Shown: positions 33,592 to 42,797, counted from the first letter of the stretch. The stretch: 64,000 nt of DNA from Staphylococcus microti (GCF_000934465.1 NZ_JXWY01000033.1:104430-168429); one strand, 5' to 3'. Translations and numbers: made by a program. Notes: generated by a model from the letters alone, not told the origin.

Positions 33592-34893
33592 ATGCTTCTT
33601 TTTAGTTTAGAAATCATCGTTATGGTGCTTGCGATCGTACTCGGTTTACGTACAGCAGGCGCACTTGGGTGTGGGATTTTTGCGATTGTTGCACAATTAG
33701 TTATGATATTTGGTTTTGGTTTGCCTCCGGGTTCAGCCCCAGTAACAGCTGTACTAATCATTTTAGCGATTGGTATTGCTGGCGGGACGCTTCAAGCGAC
33801 AGGTGGTATTGATTACTTAGTTCACTTAGCCTCAAAAGTTATCGAGCGTTTTCCAAAGTCGATTATCTTTATTGCGCCAATGATCGTCTTTTTATTTGTT
33901 TTTGGAATTGGGACAGCAAATATCGCATTATCATTAGAACCGATTATTGCGAAAACAGCGTTAAAAGCACGTATTAAACCTAAAAAGCCATTAACAGCTT
34001 CTGTGTTAACGGCAAATATCGCTTTACTATGTAGTCCAGCAGCATCAGCAACAGCATATATGATTTCAGAATTCGCTGGGCTAGGTATTACAATGGGACA
34101 GTATTTATCAATCGTACTCCCAACCGCACTCATTAGTATGGTTATATTAAGCACTTTCGTGACACTCGTAGGAGAAACAAAAATGGACGAGCGTCAAGCG
34201 GAAACAATGCTTCAAAAAATTGTAAATGAAGATGCTACAAAAACATATTCAACACGCGTCAAAATCGGCGTATTGTCATTTATTATTGCAGTCGTTTGTA
34301 TTTTAACATTTGGTATTTTCCCAGAACTTGGACCATCATTTAAAATGGACGGCGAGATCGTCAAGTTACAAATGACAGACCTTGTACAGCTCTTTATGTA
34401 TATGAGCGCAATGGTTAACTTGTTATTAATTAAAATTCAGCCAAATGAAATTTTAAATTCGCATATTACACAAGCCGCTATCGGTGCTTTATTTGCGGTA
34501 TTAGGACCGGGTTGGTTAGGTGCAACCATTTTTAGTGCGCCATCGAATCGTGACATTATGGAAACACAAATTGGTGGGCTCGTTGAACAAGCGCCATGGT
34601 TATTGATTTTATTCGTAGGCCTTGTATCTATGGTCGTTATTTCACAATCAGCGACAGCGTCTATTATGGTACCGATTGTGATAACATTAGGCATTCCGCC
34701 AACATTCTTCTTGGCAATAGTACAAACATTGAATGTAAACTTTGTCATTCCAGCACAACCGACAATCTTGTTTGCGGTAGATGTGGATGAAACGCGATCC
34801 ACCAAAACAACAAGCTTCTTACTACCAGGCTTTTTCTTAATTGCCACAACAGTATGTGTTGGGTTAACAATTAAAACAATTTTAGGGTTATAA
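33592..34893 (+). CDS. Anaerobic C4-dicarboxylate transporter (Dcu family)
   Basis: 433 residues with about eleven membrane segments. The pattern LPPGSAPVTAVLIILAIGIAGGTLQATGGIDYLV and TASVLTANIALLCSPAASATAYM matches DcuA/DcuB, which exchange fumarate, malate or aspartate for succinate. AGAGGA lies ten bases before the ATG at 33592; the earlier in-frame ATG at 33571 has no ribosome site. With nrdDG and alsD this adds to the anaerobic-metabolism genes of the window. It stands alone and ends in a strong terminator. Confidence 0.82.
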   Translation: MLLFSLEIIVMVLAIVLGLRTAGALGCGIFAIVAQLVMIFGFGLPPGSAPVTAVLIILAIGIAGGTLQATGGIDYLVHLASKVIERFPKSIIFIAPMIVFLFVFGIGTANIALSLEPIIAKTALKARIKPKKPLTASVLTANIALLCSPAASATAYMISEFAGLGITMGQYLSIVLPTALISMVILSTFVTLVGETKMDERQAETMLQKIVNEDATKTYSTRVKIGVLSFIIAVVCILTFGIFPELGPSFKMDGEIVKLQMTDLVQLFMYMSAMVNLLLIKIQPNEILNSHITQAAIGALFAVLGPGWLGATIFSAPSNRDIMETQIGGLVEQAPWLLILFVGLVSMVVISQSATASIMVPIVITLGIPPTFFLAIVQTLNVNFVIPAQPTILFAVDVDETRSTKTTSFLLPGFFLIATTVCVGLTIKTILGL

Positions 34894-34915
34894 TTGAATA
34901 GATCGTAATAATTAG

Positions 34916-34962
34916 ACAAGCATGTTGATGGACAAAATCGTTACATCAGCATGCTTGTTTTA
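34916..34962 (+). terminator. Terminator after dcu-like gene
   Basis: ACAAGCATGTTGATG pairs with CATCAGCATGCTTGT, then TTTT. Confidence 0.85.
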
Positions 34963-35079
34963 TCATATATGCGTTTTAAGATGTAACAAGCGTATGACAA
35001 CATGTTACAATCGTTCAACAATACCTAATTATTTTAATTTTGTCACACTTTATTATATAAATTTAATATAAAATAATGT

Positions 35080-35161
35080 TATAATACGTTTACAGTGTTA
35101 ATTATTTTCATATTTTTAATGCTTTAGCCTACGTTCTCCCCATAGTAACGTGGGCTTTTTT
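35080..35161 (+). ncRNA. Candidate short RNA with CUCCCC loop
   Basis: An extended -10 (TGT-TATAAT, 35077-35085) stands about 40 bases before a perfect terminator: AGCCTACGTT (35126-35135) with AACGTGGGCT (35147-35156), loop CTCCCCATAGT, then TTTTTT. No ORF lies between, so the likely product is an RNA of about 70 bases showing a C-rich loop. The rest of 34963-35290 holds no gene. Confidence 0.5.
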
Positions 35162-35296
35162 GTGATGCTGTTTTTCAGAAAATTATACACAATAAGCGTG
35201 TGCAAATGTGACTATTTTATGAATATCATCTATATATTAAGGGTAAAAAGTTTAAGAGACAAAATAATTTAATTTAAACATGGATAGGAGATGGGC

Positions 35297-35542
35297 ATGA
35301 TGGGAAGAAAAATTTTAGCAGTGATTTTAGGAATTATTACGCTGGTAACAGCTTGGAGTACGATTCATATGTTTGTAGCGTTAGCACATACGGACAGTTA
35401 TTTGAAGTTAGGTTACGCACCACTACCTATACAACTTGAAAATCCAAATAGTACAGTTATTATCGTTTCAGCCATTGTATATGCGGTGATGACGATTGTC
35501 TTTGCGTTAATCACGTTGAAATTAGCGAAACCTAAAAAATAG
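35297..35542 (+). CDS. Small membrane protein before ABC exporter
   Basis: 81 residues, two membrane segments (ILAVILGIITLVTAWSTIHMF and VIIVSAIVYAVMTIVFALIT) and a basic end LKLAKPKK. ATAGGAG lies six bases before the ATG at 35297 (an ATG one codon later fits equally). It is 34 bases upstream of an ABC-transporter operon and may belong to it. A decayed relative of its C terminus is seen at 38400-38465. Confidence 0.65.
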   Translation: MMGRKILAVILGIITLVTAWSTIHMFVALAHTDSYLKLGYAPLPIQLENPNSTVIIVSAIVYAVMTIVFALITLKLAKPKK

Positions 35543-35576
35543 ATCATACAAACATATCAAGAAGGAGGCAACTGTT

Positions 35577-36494
35577 TTGAATGTTGTTGAAACGCAAAAT
35601 GTCAGTAAAAAGTTTGGGAGTTTTCAAGCTGTTCAAGATTTAAATATTCGTATTCCTGAGGGGCAAATATGTGGGTTTCTAGGCCCTAATGGTTCAGGAA
35701 AAACGACAACTATTCGTATGTTGTTAGGCTTAGCCAAGCCAACTGATGGGCATGTGAAATTATTTGATATGGCACTTGAAGATCATAAACAAGAGATTTT
35801 AAATCAAGTCGGTGCTTTAGTAGATTCGCCGTCTTTTTACGATCATTTGACCGGGTATGAAAATTTAAAAATCATGCAATATATTCACAACAATCGTGAA
35901 AATGAAATAGAAAATGTCTTAGAGATTGTCGAACTCACACATGCAGCGCATAAAAAAGTGAAAGACTATTCGTTAGGCATGAAACAACGCTTAGGTATTG
36001 CGATTGCACTTATGAACAATCCAAAATTAATTATTTTAGATGAACCAACGAATGGTTTAGACCCGAGTGGCATTAAGAAAATGCGAGAACTATTAATGAA
36101 GCTCGTTGAAGAACGCGGTATTAGTATTATCGTTTCAAGTCACAACTTATTTGAAATTGAACAAATGTGTAGCTATGTCTGTGTAATCAATAGTGGGAAA
36201 CTACTGTTTCAAGGCGAGATGCAGACGTTATTGAGCGAGTACAATCAAGATAATGTGTATTTTATGACGGGCGATAATGAGAAAGCACAGTCACTTTTAG
36301 ACGGTTTCAACACGTCAATTCAAAATGAACGCTTGCATGTACAAGCACATCGCAATGATATTCCAAAAATTAATAAAACGCTTGTCGGTCATGATGTAGA
36401 TATTTACGAAATTTATCATGAAAAGTCATCGTTGGAAGACATCTTCTTAAAATTAACAAATGAACAAGTTGAAGGCGATGTTGCCGATGAATAG
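35577..36494 (+). CDS. ABC transporter ATP-binding protein (BcrA-like)
   Basis: 305 residues. Walker A is GPNGSGKTTT (about 38-47), the signature is YSLGMKQRLGIA (about 135-146), Walker B is LIILDEPTNGLDP (about 156-168) and the switch His lies in IIVSSHNLFE. The C-terminal extension after about 220 is typical of the BcrA/CcmA-like family that pairs with ABC-2 permeases in bacitracin or lantibiotic self-protection. Translation starts at TTG, eight bases after AAGGAGG. It overlaps the next gene by eight bases. The substrate is not known. Confidence 0.88.
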   Translation: MNVVETQNVSKKFGSFQAVQDLNIRIPEGQICGFLGPNGSGKTTTIRMLLGLAKPTDGHVKLFDMALEDHKQEILNQVGALVDSPSFYDHLTGYENLKIMQYIHNNRENEIENVLEIVELTHAAHKKVKDYSLGMKQRLGIAIALMNNPKLIILDEPTNGLDPSGIKKMRELLMKLVEERGISIIVSSHNLFEIEQMCSYVCVINSGKLLFQGEMQTLLSEYNQDNVYFMTGDNEKAQSLLDGFNTSIQNERLHVQAHRNDIPKINKTLVGHDVDIYEIYHEKSSLEDIFLKLTNEQVEGDVADE

Positions 36495-37215
36495 TTTGAT
36501 AAAAGCAGAATTATTCAAAGTACCAAAAGTTCATTTTGTCATTTCTATTGTTGTGGCTGTGATTATTTCGGAAGCTTTAGCAATCGGCTTGTATACGTAT
36601 AACCTACATTTTTCAGATGTTGAGGGAACAGCGTTACGTTATCTCATTTATGCAATCGCATGGTTTATACCAGTATTTTATTTATTATATGGCATATTCA
36701 GTGCGAAATTGGTATCGACGGAATATGAAAATAATATGTGGTCCGTGTTGCTCGTCAGTCAGAAAAGTAAAAACACGATCATCTTTGCGAAATTTTTAGT
36801 ACTACTTATGTTGATGGTGTTAACGACTGTCATTTTTACAGTGTTACATGTAGTAATGAGTCTTTTAGTGACGGGAGCCATACCGCAACTTATGACTTTA
36901 CTATACGTGATGTTTGGGGTGTTTATTGGTACGTTAGCGATGCAAGCCATTCAATTTTTCATTGCGTTAGTGATTGAGAACAGAGTGTATGTGATGGCAT
37001 TAGGGATGTTATTTGCGATTGTTAGTTTGCTGATGCAATCAGAGACGATGCCGTTTAAAATTCCAGAACATATTATTAATGCAAAACACATATTATACCA
37101 AAACAACGTCATGTTTTTTGATACATCGTTTTTCGTGTATGGCAGTTATAGTGTGTTCGTATTTGTACTCGTATTAATCGTATCCAGCGCCTATATTAAT
37201 CGAAAGGAATTTTAA
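36487..37215 (+). CDS. ABC-2 type permease subunit (first)
   Basis: 242 residues, six membrane segments, starting MNSLIKAELFKVPKVHF. The layout (charged start, LVSTEYENNMWSVLL loop, six spans) is that of lantibiotic-immunity ABC permeases of the MutE/EpiE/BcrB kind. The ATG at 36487 overlaps the ATPase stop; an ATG nine codons earlier has no clear ribosome site. It pairs with the next gene to form the membrane part. Confidence 0.8.
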   Translation: MNSLIKAELFKVPKVHFVISIVVAVIISEALAIGLYTYNLHFSDVEGTALRYLIYAIAWFIPVFYLLYGIFSAKLVSTEYENNMWSVLLVSQKSKNTIIFAKFLVLLMLMVLTTVIFTVLHVVMSLLVTGAIPQLMTLLYVMFGVFIGTLAMQAIQFFIALVIENRVYVMALGMLFAIVSLLMQSETMPFKIPEHIINAKHILYQNNVMFFDTSFFVYGSYSVFVFVLVLIVSSAYINRKEF

Positions 37216-37219
37216 GAAT

Positions 37220-37921
37220 ATGTTATTTTTGAAAAGCCAATTTTTAAAAATGAAACGCACGTCTATCGTGCCGATTATGGTCGCATTGCCTATTGTGACG
37301 GTCGCCTTATTTTCGTGTTTAGGATTTTTGGCAAATCAAACGGATACGCAAATTTTTCGTATTACGGCACTGCAATTATTTCTAGAAATTGTTTTGCCTT
37401 TCGCGATCACATTAATTATAGGCTTAATGTTTAGAATTGAAAGAAGACACCATGCATTTCAAAATTCGTTAATTTATTTTAAAAGCTTAAAAACATATTA
37501 TGTCCTACATTTTCTGTTCTATGTTTTTATTGCCATTGTCATGTTATTGATTGCATACGTAACATACGTGGCGTGTTCTTTAATTTTTATGCAGAACGTG
37601 GATTTTAACGCATTGCCACTTTTACCTGTGTTAATCGTAACGTCATTGCCAGTCATTAGTTTCGTTTATATGTTGAATCACTTGTTCCAAGGCTTTGTGT
37701 TACCTGCTGTAATAAGTTTTCTGCTAACGATTGGCAACTTTTTCGTAGGGATTATAGGAACGTATGTGAGTCATTTATACTTTTATTCATTTTTAGTTTT
37801 TACACTGTACAACGGTTACAATAAAATCGTCTTAATGGTCATTTCAATTATATTGAGCGTACTCTTTTTAGTCATTGGTTACGTGAAATTTTCAAAATCA
37901 ATGGAAAAAGGTCAGCTTTAA
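37220..37921 (+). CDS. ABC-2 type permease subunit (second)
   Basis: 233 residues with six membrane segments, beginning MLFLKSQFLKMKRTSIVPIM. It starts four bases after the previous stop. Its pattern follows that of the preceding subunit (short charged start, MFRIERRHHAFQNSL loop), which fits the MutG/EpiG-type second permease. No peptide precursor or regulator is next to it. Probable role is efflux of an antimicrobial peptide or lipid-like compound. Confidence 0.78.
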   Translation: MLFLKSQFLKMKRTSIVPIMVALPIVTVALFSCLGFLANQTDTQIFRITALQLFLEIVLPFAITLIIGLMFRIERRHHAFQNSLIYFKSLKTYYVLHFLFYVFIAIVMLLIAYVTYVACSLIFMQNVDFNALPLLPVLIVTSLPVISFVYMLNHLFQGFVLPAVISFLLTIGNFFVGIIGTYVSHLYFYSFLVFTLYNGYNKIVLMVISIILSVLFLVIGYVKFSKSMEKGQL

Positions 37922-37928
37922 TCTATAG

Positions 37929-37960
37929 AAAACCCCCTGACAGGGCATCCTGTGGGGGAA
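37929..37960. terminator. Hairpin between ABC operon and small converging gene
   Basis: CCCCCTGACAGG pairs with CCTGTGGGGG; no T-run, so terminator activity is uncertain. Confidence 0.5.
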
Positions 37961-37974
37961 GATAGCCATCATAT

Positions 37975-38211
37975 TTAGCTGTTGTAATAAATTAAATAAG
38001 CGATGAGAGCCAAGGCTATTAATAAACTAATGATGACTTGAAAGCTTCTTTGTCTCGCTAAATTGAAGATAAGCAAAATAATTGAAGTAACGATATATAT
38101 GCACACACAAGCGATGACAAAATCAAATAAAAGCAAAATAAAGCCAATAACAATTAACGTATACACAAGGCCGTAAATCCAACGTTTTGTTGTATCATCA
38201 TGATATGTCAT
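37975..38211 (-). CDS. Small membrane protein
   Basis: 78 residues, three hydrophobic stretches (GLVYTLIVIGFILLLF, CVCIYIVTSIILLIF and VIISLLIALALIAYLIYY). AAAGGAG lies nine bases before the ATG. It converges with the ABC-exporter operon. Family not recognised. Confidence 0.65.
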   Translation of the reverse strand: MTYHDDTTKRWIYGLVYTLIVIGFILLLFDFVIACVCIYIVTSIILLIFNLARQRSFQVIISLLIALALIAYLIYYNS

Positions 38212-38399
38212 TAGTGTCAGCTCCTTTAAGTATATAATATTATTTTAAATGTTTTAGAGAAAAAATAAAAATGAGTATAAAAAGAACTGCGATGTCATAT
38301 TATTGTTACATCGAGTATAGAGAAAGTTATTAAGGGAGTCGTTCATTAGTTTCATACATTTTAGTTGGTACCGGCTGGCGCTATTAATAGGGGAATTTT

Positions 38400-38465
38400 G
38401 TTGAGGCGGTTACTTTTGTATTTCTATTAATCGCTTGGATTTTATTAGAAAAACCTAAGAAGTAA
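38400..38465 (+). pseudogene. Remnant of a small membrane protein gene
   Basis: The frame reads VEAVTFVFLLIAWILLEKPKK and stops at 38465. Its end resembles that of the small protein at 35297-35542 (FALITLKLAKPKK). Upstream in frame there is a TAG and no start, so only the tail remains. The stretch 38212-38399 has nothing else recognisable. Confidence 0.4.
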
Positions 38466-38511
38466 CAAAAAAGGTCTGATTAAGTGTCGAAAAACATTTA
38501 ATCAGACCTTA
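38465..38511. terminator. Terminator of the nucleoside hydrolase gene
   Basis: AAGGTCTGATTAA pairs with TTTAATCAGACCTT, with an A-run that is a T-run on the minus strand. Confidence 0.85.
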
Positions 38512-38532
38512 TGCCTGTTTGCCCGCTATTGA

Positions 38533-39474
38533 TTAATCACATGCTTTTTTAGCAAGGTCTGTGATATAGGCAAAAAAGGCGTCGTGGTCTACATGATAGA
38601 CGAGGTTTAGTGGACGTCCGTTTGTGTCGTCAAGGTACGTACGTCCTTGGCTTGGTCCGTGTGTGATAACAGAAGCATGGACGGTTTTTTGACGAACGAG
38701 TTCTGGCTTGCCTGTATAAGCGGTTGTTAAAACGTCCCACAAGAAGTACGTTGAGTTTGTTTGGAAATGTGTTAACGGCGGAACAGCTGCATAGCTCACG
38801 CCAAGGAAGTCTACCCCAGTGTGTTCACGTTGATCTGCCCAGTATTGACGGATGGCAGGTGTGAGTGGCACTTGGTTTGTACTTTCCAAAGCGACCATAT
38901 CGATAGGGATATCTGTTTCAAACACACGTGCGACTGCTTCTGGATCCCAGAAAGCATTCCATTCGGCTGTGCCATCATGTTCGGGTTCTTCTACGTTGCC
39001 TTTAGCTAAAAATGTGCCACCCATCCAAACGAGTCGTTCAATGTTGTTTGTGATGTCAGGTGCGACATCTAAAGCTTTCGCAAGGTCTGTCAATGGACCT
39101 GTGAACAAGAGTGTGACAGGTTGTTCAGATGCTTGTACTTTTTCGATAATGTCTTCATAAGCGTGTGTTCCAAGTGCATGTGATTGTACTGGGCGCTGTT
39201 CGTTTAAAATTGGGAGTGCGTCCATAAAGAAAGCATGCATACGCCAATCTTTTGGGAATGGATTTTTACCACGCTCATATGAGGTTGCGACATCGACTGG
39301 ATATGTACTGAAGCGATTGATAATTTTACGTGATGCACTTTCAGCAGGTTCTACGTAACAATCGGCACCAATGGCACTGACGCCAATTAATTCGATATTA
39401 TCCATATGTAATAGTAGGAAAAGTGAGATGAGGTCATCTACTCCTCCGTCATGGTTAAAGTAAACAGGTTTCAT
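38533..39474 (-). CDS. Inosine/uridine-preferring nucleoside hydrolase
   Basis: 313 residues. The N-terminal NHDGGVDDLIS is the calcium-binding DxDxxxDD signature of the IunH family, here with Gly in the third position of the usual DPGxDD. LLFTGPLTDLAKAL, MGGTFLAKGNVE and TAEWNAFWDPEAV carry the remaining metal and ribose contacts. It cleaves nucleosides to base and ribose. GGAG is near the ATG. It stands alone. Confidence 0.9.
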   Translation of the reverse strand: MKPVYFNHDGGVDDLISLFLLLHMDNIELIGVSAIGADCYVEPAESASRKIINRFSTYPVDVATSYERGKNPFPKDWRMHAFFMDALPILNEQRPVQSHALGTHAYEDIIEKVQASEQPVTLLFTGPLTDLAKALDVAPDITNNIERLVWMGGTFLAKGNVEEPEHDGTAEWNAFWDPEAVARVFETDIPIDMVALESTNQVPLTPAIRQYWADQREHTGVDFLGVSYAAVPPLTHFQTNSTYFLWDVLTTAYTGKPELVRQKTVHASVITHGPSQGRTYLDDTNGRPLNLVYHVDHDAFFAYITDLAKKACD

Positions 39475-39603
39475 AAGGCAACTCCTTTTTGTGTGATAGT
39501 TCTATCATAAACAATGCGCTAGAAAAAATCATTTCACGTCTATTTGCGTGTGAGAATGTCATGAAATATCCATACTTGGTGTGCGATGGCATTATTTTTG
39601 TCA

Positions 39604-39629
39604 TGCTATAATAATGATAATCATTATCA
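39604..39629 (+). promoter_or_regulatory. Extended -10 and perfect Fur box
   Basis: TGC-TATAAT (39604-39612) is followed directly by TGATAATCATTATCA (39615-39629), a perfect 7-1-7 Fur palindrome, about 20 bases before the methyltransferase start. Confidence 0.9.
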
Positions 39630-39648
39630 ATTATTCGAGGTGACACAT

Positions 39649-40410
39649 ATGAGAAAAGAAGCAGGCCATACATTTTTAGCAAAACTCGGTAAAACAAGAT
39701 TACGTCCAGGTGGTAAGCTTGCGACGGATTGGTTGATAGATAAAGGACAGTTTCGTTCAGATAAAAAAGTACTCGAAGTGGCATGTAATATGTGCACGAC
39801 TGCGATACATTTGGCAAAGACGTACGGTTGTCATATTGAAGGTGTTGATTTAAACAAAACGGCGTTAGCACAAGGGGAGAAACATGTGAAAGAAGCAGGC
39901 TTGTCTGATAAAATTCATTTGCAACAAGCGAATGCGATGAATTTACCGTTTGAAGACAACAGTTTTGATATTGTATTGAATGAAGCAATGTTAACGATGC
40001 TTCCAGTGAAAGCGAAAGCACAGGCATTGCAAGAATACTACCGTGTACTGAAACCGGGTGGTGTACTTTTAACGCACGATATTGTCATTCAAGATTCCAA
40101 GAAAGAAGCGGAAGTTATTGACGACTTGTCTCAAGCAATTAATGTAAATGTTTCCCCTCAATTAAAAGAGAAGTGGGCGGCATTGTATCGTGAAGCCGGT
40201 TTTACGGATATTGAAACTGAACAGGGACCGATGACGTTGATGACGCCTAAAGGAATGATTTATGATGAAGGCGTGAAGGGTACTGTGAAGATTGTTAAAA
40301 ATGCACTAAAAAAAGAGAATCGACCGATATTTATGCGTATGTTCACGACGTTCAAACGTCATAAAGCTGATTTGAATTATATCGTGCATGCAGCACATAA
40401 AGCAGAATAA
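39649..40410 (+). CDS. SAM-dependent methyltransferase, Fur-controlled
   Basis: 253 residues. VLEVACNMCTTAIHLAKTYG (about 43-62) replaces the usual E/DxGxGxG of motif I with a Cys-containing version, followed by GVDLNKTALAQ (motif II), FDIVLNEAM and LKPGGVLLTHD. It is a class I methyltransferase of the UbiE-like type. GAGGTG is seven bases before the ATG. A perfect Fur box overlaps the promoter, so it should be made in iron shortage. No siderophore, heme or iron-transport gene adjoins it. Substrate unknown. Confidence 0.82.
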   Translation: MRKEAGHTFLAKLGKTRLRPGGKLATDWLIDKGQFRSDKKVLEVACNMCTTAIHLAKTYGCHIEGVDLNKTALAQGEKHVKEAGLSDKIHLQQANAMNLPFEDNSFDIVLNEAMLTMLPVKAKAQALQEYYRVLKPGGVLLTHDIVIQDSKKEAEVIDDLSQAINVNVSPQLKEKWAALYREAGFTDIETEQGPMTLMTPKGMIYDEGVKGTVKIVKNALKKENRPIFMRMFTTFKRHKADLNYIVHAAHKAE

Positions 40411-40424
40411 GTATGATGACATCA

Positions 40425-40471
40425 AGGACTACATTGTAATGACTAAGAAGGTTGTTGCATGTAGTCTTTTT
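40425..40471 (+). terminator. Terminator after methyltransferase
   Basis: GACTACAT pairs with ATGTAGTC, followed by TTTTT. Confidence 0.8.
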
Positions 40472-40544
40472 ATTTGTTCATATGTTATTCACATCCCTAC
40501 CATAAAATAGTAGTATTAAGAAAAACGATAAGGGAGGACTTTTG

Positions 40545-42113
40545 GTGGAGTCAGGGAAACAAACCCAATTTAATTTTGTAGCGATGCTCTTATTGATTGG
40601 TGTATTTATGGCTGCATTGGACAATGGGATTATTAGTGCGGCTTTAACGACGATTAACCAATCTTTTGAAATACAGCCTCAAATGGGTGCTTGGGGCATT
40701 GCGATTTATACACTAGGAATGGCGGTTGCCACACCGATTGCCGGTAAATTGGCGGATATGTATGGGCGCAAGAAAGTCTATATCATTGAAGTGATTTTAT
40801 TTGGACTCGGGTCATTACTTGTGGCGTTAAGTCCGAACTATACATTTTTTATTATCGCGCGTTTGATTCAATCTCTCGGTGGCGGTGGTTTATTCGTCAT
40901 TGCGAGTGCGCATTTCATCTCAACGTATGATCGTTCTAAACAAGGCGCAATGCTTGGTGCGTTAGGTGCGATGAATGGGATTGCTTCCGTACTCGGGCCG
41001 AACCTTGGCAGTTTATTGATTAAACTCACAGGCACATGGCACTGGCTGTTTTTGATTAACGTTCCGATTGCGGTGTTTATTACTGTGTTTGTCATGTTGA
41101 AAATGTCAGAAACGCAACGACCGGTTCAAAAGAAAATGGATACGTATGCGATTATGATGTTTTCACTTTCGACATTGTTTGTCATGTTCGGTATTTATAA
41201 TATTCGTGCAAGCAGTGCAATGAGTAGCACGATGCGTTGGTCTGTTGTTGTTTTCTTCGCATTAGCCATTTTAGGCTATGCGCTAATGATTTGGATTGAA
41301 AAACGCAATGAAGGCAAAAATATTGATGCATTTTTACCATACTCTTTATTACGTAAACCGACATTTTCTGCGATTCTTGTTATGGGAATTTGTTCGGGTA
41401 TGTTAATCGGCGCCATTATCTTTATTCCTTCTTTTGTCGAAAATGTATTACATGTGAGTGCGGCAGATAGTGGTTTCTGGCTGACACCACTCGCATTGGC
41501 ATCAGGTGTCGGTGCGTCTATGGGTGGTCGTATGGTCGATAAAAAAGGACCTGTTTTTGCATTAATCGTGGCGAGCTTGATTAGCATACTTGGTTATGGT
41601 GGTTTAGCCCTATTTACAACGGGTGTCGTGACATTTATGTGCTTTTCAATTATTGCTGGTCTTGGATTTGGCTTTACGATTGGTGCACCTATGACCGTAT
41701 TGGCGACACGAACGGCAGGTTATGCTGAAGATCGTAATAGTACGGTTATTGCGACGTTATCTGTGTCACGTCAAATGGGGATCACGATTGCCCCAACGTT
41801 ATTTGCGACATTGATTCAACTTGGTTTTAGCCAAACGATGGCAAAAGTAATGGATACGTTAGCCGAACGTCGTATTGCGCGACAAGAGGTACCGGCACAT
41901 TTAATGGATAAAGTGGAACAAGTGAATGGCAGTACGTATGCACTTTGGCAACAGTTGGAAAGCATGCCACAGACACCTGTACGTCAAGCGTTGATGCACG
42001 CACTAGAGTCTGTAGCAAGCACAGCATTTATGCCGGTCTTTTTAACGGCGACATTAAGTTCAGTTGTTATTTTGGTATTAACTTTGATTTTCAGACGCCA
42101 ATTTAGTGAATAA
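40545..42113 (+). CDS. DHA2-family drug/multidrug MFS exporter
   Basis: 522 residues, fourteen membrane segments, of the QacA/LmrB/EmrB group of proton antiporters. Motif D1 is seen in LDNGIISAALTTI near residue 26, motif A as GKLADMYGRKKVY near 68, and motif C-like GPNLGSLL near 148. GGGAGG lies seven bases before the GTG at 40545, which fits better than the TTG one codon earlier. Its stop overlaps the start of a truncated regulator-like gene. Substrate unknown. Confidence 0.87.
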   Translation: MESGKQTQFNFVAMLLLIGVFMAALDNGIISAALTTINQSFEIQPQMGAWGIAIYTLGMAVATPIAGKLADMYGRKKVYIIEVILFGLGSLLVALSPNYTFFIIARLIQSLGGGGLFVIASAHFISTYDRSKQGAMLGALGAMNGIASVLGPNLGSLLIKLTGTWHWLFLINVPIAVFITVFVMLKMSETQRPVQKKMDTYAIMMFSLSTLFVMFGIYNIRASSAMSSTMRWSVVVFFALAILGYALMIWIEKRNEGKNIDAFLPYSLLRKPTFSAILVMGICSGMLIGAIIFIPSFVENVLHVSAADSGFWLTPLALASGVGASMGGRMVDKKGPVFALIVASLISILGYGGLALFTTGVVTFMCFSIIAGLGFGFTIGAPMTVLATRTAGYAEDRNSTVIATLSVSRQMGITIAPTLFATLIQLGFSQTMAKVMDTLAERRIARQEVPAHLMDKVEQVNGSTYALWQQLESMPQTPVRQALMHALESVASTAFMPVFLTATLSSVVILVLTLIFRRQFSE

Positions 42114-42591
42114 TATTATTCAGAAGACACATAGACTGTTAACAGGGATTAGTCAAATTGAAAAAGGGACAGGGAATCCAAGTATTAATACGTTGTGGAA
42201 ACTTGCCAATGGCTTACATTTACCGTTAAATGCGTTGATTAGTTATGATAAACGTGGCATACAGCACGTTGCGACAGAAGATTTAACACCCATTTATAAT
42301 GACGATCAATCGGTCATTGTGTATCCATATTTTCCATATGATAATGCGCATGGATTTGAAATGTTCAGTATGGTTATTGAACCGGGTGGTAAGTTGGAAT
42401 CGGAAGGACATCGAGAAGGTTCTAAAGAATTTATTATTGTTAATGACGGAACACTTGCGTTGGAAATAGGCGATCAAATATATCAAGTAGAAGGGTCACA
42501 AGCGATTAGTTTTAATGGAAATAGTAAGCACAGTTATCGCAATGACACGACAGAACAAGTGCTTTTAACGGCGACAATTCAATATGTATAA
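42106..42591 (+). pseudogene. N-terminally truncated HTH-cupin regulator
   Basis: About 160 codons. GISQIEKGTGNPSINTLWKL is the recognition part of an XRE-type helix-turn-helix, but the first two helices that should precede it are missing. A cupin domain follows (EPGGKLESEGHREGSKEFI ... ISFNGNSKHSYRN). The reading begins at a GTG inside the end of the MFS gene with no ribosome site, and upstream frames do not restore the N terminus. It is probably the remains of the exporter's regulator after a deletion; a re-started short protein cannot be ruled out. Confidence 0.6.
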
Positions 42592-42797
42592 TGGAGAATT
42601 AGTATTTTAAACAGCGGGTAGGCTACTGGCAGTGAGCGGGGAGTCTACCTTTTGTACGTTTTTGTACATTAGTCAAAATGTTTCATGTGGAACGTGAGGT
42701 TGGAATACAAGCGTTTAGGATTTTAGCAGATTAGAATCTCAGTGTATTCAATTTCCATTAACCTTATTAGTAGTAGATGTTTGATGCATATTTAATC

